5,882 bases of DNA from NCBI GenBank assembly GCA_014384545.1, contig JACNFQ010000093.1, forward strand, positions 1-5,882. Reading direction: 5' to 3'. Source of the DNA: a bacterium. GTDB taxonomy: Bacteria > UBP7 > UBA6624. The notes beneath the pieces were generated by a model that was given only the letters and a program-made list of their open reading frames with translations, made no database searches and was not told the DNA's origin. Positions 4,867 through 5,882 of this stretch are shown piece by piece (position 1 is the stretch's first letter; the number at the start of each line of letters is the position of its first letter). A program made the translations under genes and the position numbers.

Positions 4867-5882
4867 ACCGAATCACCCTGTTTTCCTTATGCTGCGTTGC
4901 CTTTGTCGCTGGCACCTTTGGGAATAGACATGTCTTGGTGATTGGGATTGATGGGGTACGACCCGATGCCCTACTGGCTGCACACACACCCCATTTAGAT
5001 GGATTGATGGCGAATGGTGCTTGGTCCATAGATGCTTTTGCGGGGGGCGTATTGGGTACCGCTGGACAACAACAGACCTATTCGGGTCCTGGGTGGTCCA
5101 GTATCCTTACGGGCGTTTGGCGCGACCGCCATGGCGTGAACGAGAACAGTTTTACCGGGGCGGATTTTGAGAATGCTCCCCACTTTTTCTTGAGGATACG
5201 AGAATCCCACCCCCATGCCATCCTCGCTTCGGTCGTTACATGGGAGCCTATCCATACATATATTCTTGCTGGGGCAGATTTCGCCCTCCAAAAAGAAGGA
5301 GAGGATAACTGGGCTGTCGGTGAAACACGTCGGATTCTCTTAGAGGAGGAGCCCGATGTTCTCTTTACCTACTTAGGTGACCCCGACACCACAGGGCACG
5401 GCTATGGGTATTCTCTAGAGGTTCCCGAATACATCTCATCCTTAGAGAAAGCGGATGCCCAAGTGGGGGAGATGTTGGATGGGTTGAGAGCACGCCCTAA
5501 CTATGAGGAGGAGGAATGGCTGGTCATCGTAACGACAGACCACGGTGGAATAGGGACGGGGCATGGGGGGCAAAGTGAGGACGAGCGAACGATCTTCTTT
5601 ATCGCTGCGGGTGGAGAGAATGCACCGGGGATTCGTTCGCCAGGGCCCGGGCATAACAGTGTACCCCCTACGCTGTTTCGCCATTTGGGCGTTGCTGTGA
5701 ATCCCGATTGGGGGTGGGATCCACCTTTCCCTTCTTCCCCACCCCACCCCTCTGTGGTGCCCGCCCCAGCAAACAATGACTGGACCCGCTCTTGGTGGAA
5801 CGAACGCCACCGACAGAAAGTGACTTGGGCTCGTGATACCACTCCTCACACCCCCTTGGTTGGCGACCCCACCCCCCCCTTT
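4863..5882 (+). CDS. Secreted alkaline-phosphatase-superfamily protein, type I phosphodiesterase/nucleotide pyrophosphatase-like, 3' end beyond window
   Basis: The frame runs 340 codons from ATG 4863 to the window end without a stop. Enzymes of this superfamily hydrolyse phosphate mono- or diesters, or sulfates, with two metals, usually zinc. Residues 1-20 form a signal peptide (NR, then a hydrophobic core ITLFSLCCVAFVAGTFG), so the enzyme acts outside the cytoplasm. The core motifs are in order: HVLVIGIDGVRPD with metal ligand Asp30; YSGPGWSSILTGVW, where Ser74 aligns with the nucleophile Thr of nucleotide pyrophosphatases; HGVNENSF; DPDTTGHGYG with Asp175 and His179; VTTDHGG with Asp226-His227; and GTGHGG with His234. 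All metal ligands expected of the fold are present, so it is probably active. HLGVAVNPDWGWD (274-286) normally closes this domain; here a Pro-rich stretch (PFPSSPPHPS) and at least 40 further residues follow, so there is an unusual C-terminal extension. An alternative ATG at 4857 adds two residues, but 4863 fits the ATGA overlap. The substrate is unknown. Confidence 0.9.
   Translation, partial: MNRITLFSLCCVAFVAGTFGNRHVLVIGIDGVRPDALLAAHTPHLDGLMANGAWSIDAFAGGVLGTAGQQQTYSGPGWSSILTGVWRDRHGVNENSFTGADFENAPHFFLRIRESHPHAILASVVTWEPIHTYILAGADFALQKEGEDNWAVGETRRILLEEEPDVLFTYLGDPDTTGHGYGYSLEVPEYISSLEKADAQVGEMLDGLRARPNYEEEEWLVIVTTDHGGIGTGHGGQSEDERTIFFIAAGGENAPGIRSPGPGHNSVPPTLFRHLGVAVNPDWGWDPPFPSSPPHPSVVPAPANNDWTRSWWNERHRQKVTWARDTTPHTPLVGDPTPPF

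Noticed and set aside
5442-5849. Minus-strand frames of 113-135 codons inside the phosphodiesterase
   Set aside because: They lie wholly within a clearly conserved enzyme domain on the other strand and reflect its GC-rich codon use.

Overview
The window looks like bacterial chromosome, read entirely on the + strand. Start codons are preceded by Shine-Dalgarno-like purine tracts (GAGGG before 2632, AAGGAG before 4786). Several neighbouring reading frames touch by 4-bp stop/start overlaps, and two products open with secretion signals. I cannot name the organism. From about 1440 on, the genes favour GGG for glycine and CCC for proline and are GC-rich (60% in one hand-counted line, 57% in another). 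The first 1.4 kb is much more AT-rich (35-43% in three hand-counted lines). The envelope-type proteins would fit a poorly sampled, probably uncultured lineage, but that is a guess.

Layout. Positions 2-961 hold the 3' part of a gene for an unrecognised acidic, cysteine-containing protein; it runs off the left edge. Positions 962-1442 hold short overlapping frames, the best being 1065-1187 (40 aa) and 1177-1416 (79 aa), which may be two small genes or one gene split by a frameshift. A 369-aa protein follows at 1443-2552. Its N-terminal half has the layout of a zinc-dependent N-acetylmuramoyl-L-alanine amidase (Amidase_3) but lacks most of the metal and catalytic residues, and its C-terminal half is a stalk-like, beta-rich region. 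Positions 2632-3531 encode a helical protein with one membrane segment and a six-cysteine tail. Its stop overlaps the TTG start of a secreted, beta-rich protein (3528-4514).

After a non-coding stretch (4515-4785) comes a 26-codon reading frame with a strong ribosome binding site (4786-4866). Its stop overlaps, as ATGA, the start of a secreted alkaline-phosphatase-superfamily / type I phosphodiesterase (4863 onward). That frame stays open to the right edge and is the one confidently assigned enzyme here.

How the genes may work together: 1443-4514 reads as a probable three-gene unit of envelope or surface proteins (a peptidoglycan-amidase-like binding protein, a membrane anchor and an exported protein). 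The phosphodiesterase is a separate translational unit. Its leader could fold into a pseudoknot that hides the ribosome binding site of the small upstream frame. No RNA gene, CRISPR array, insertion sequence or convincing sigma-70 promoter was seen.
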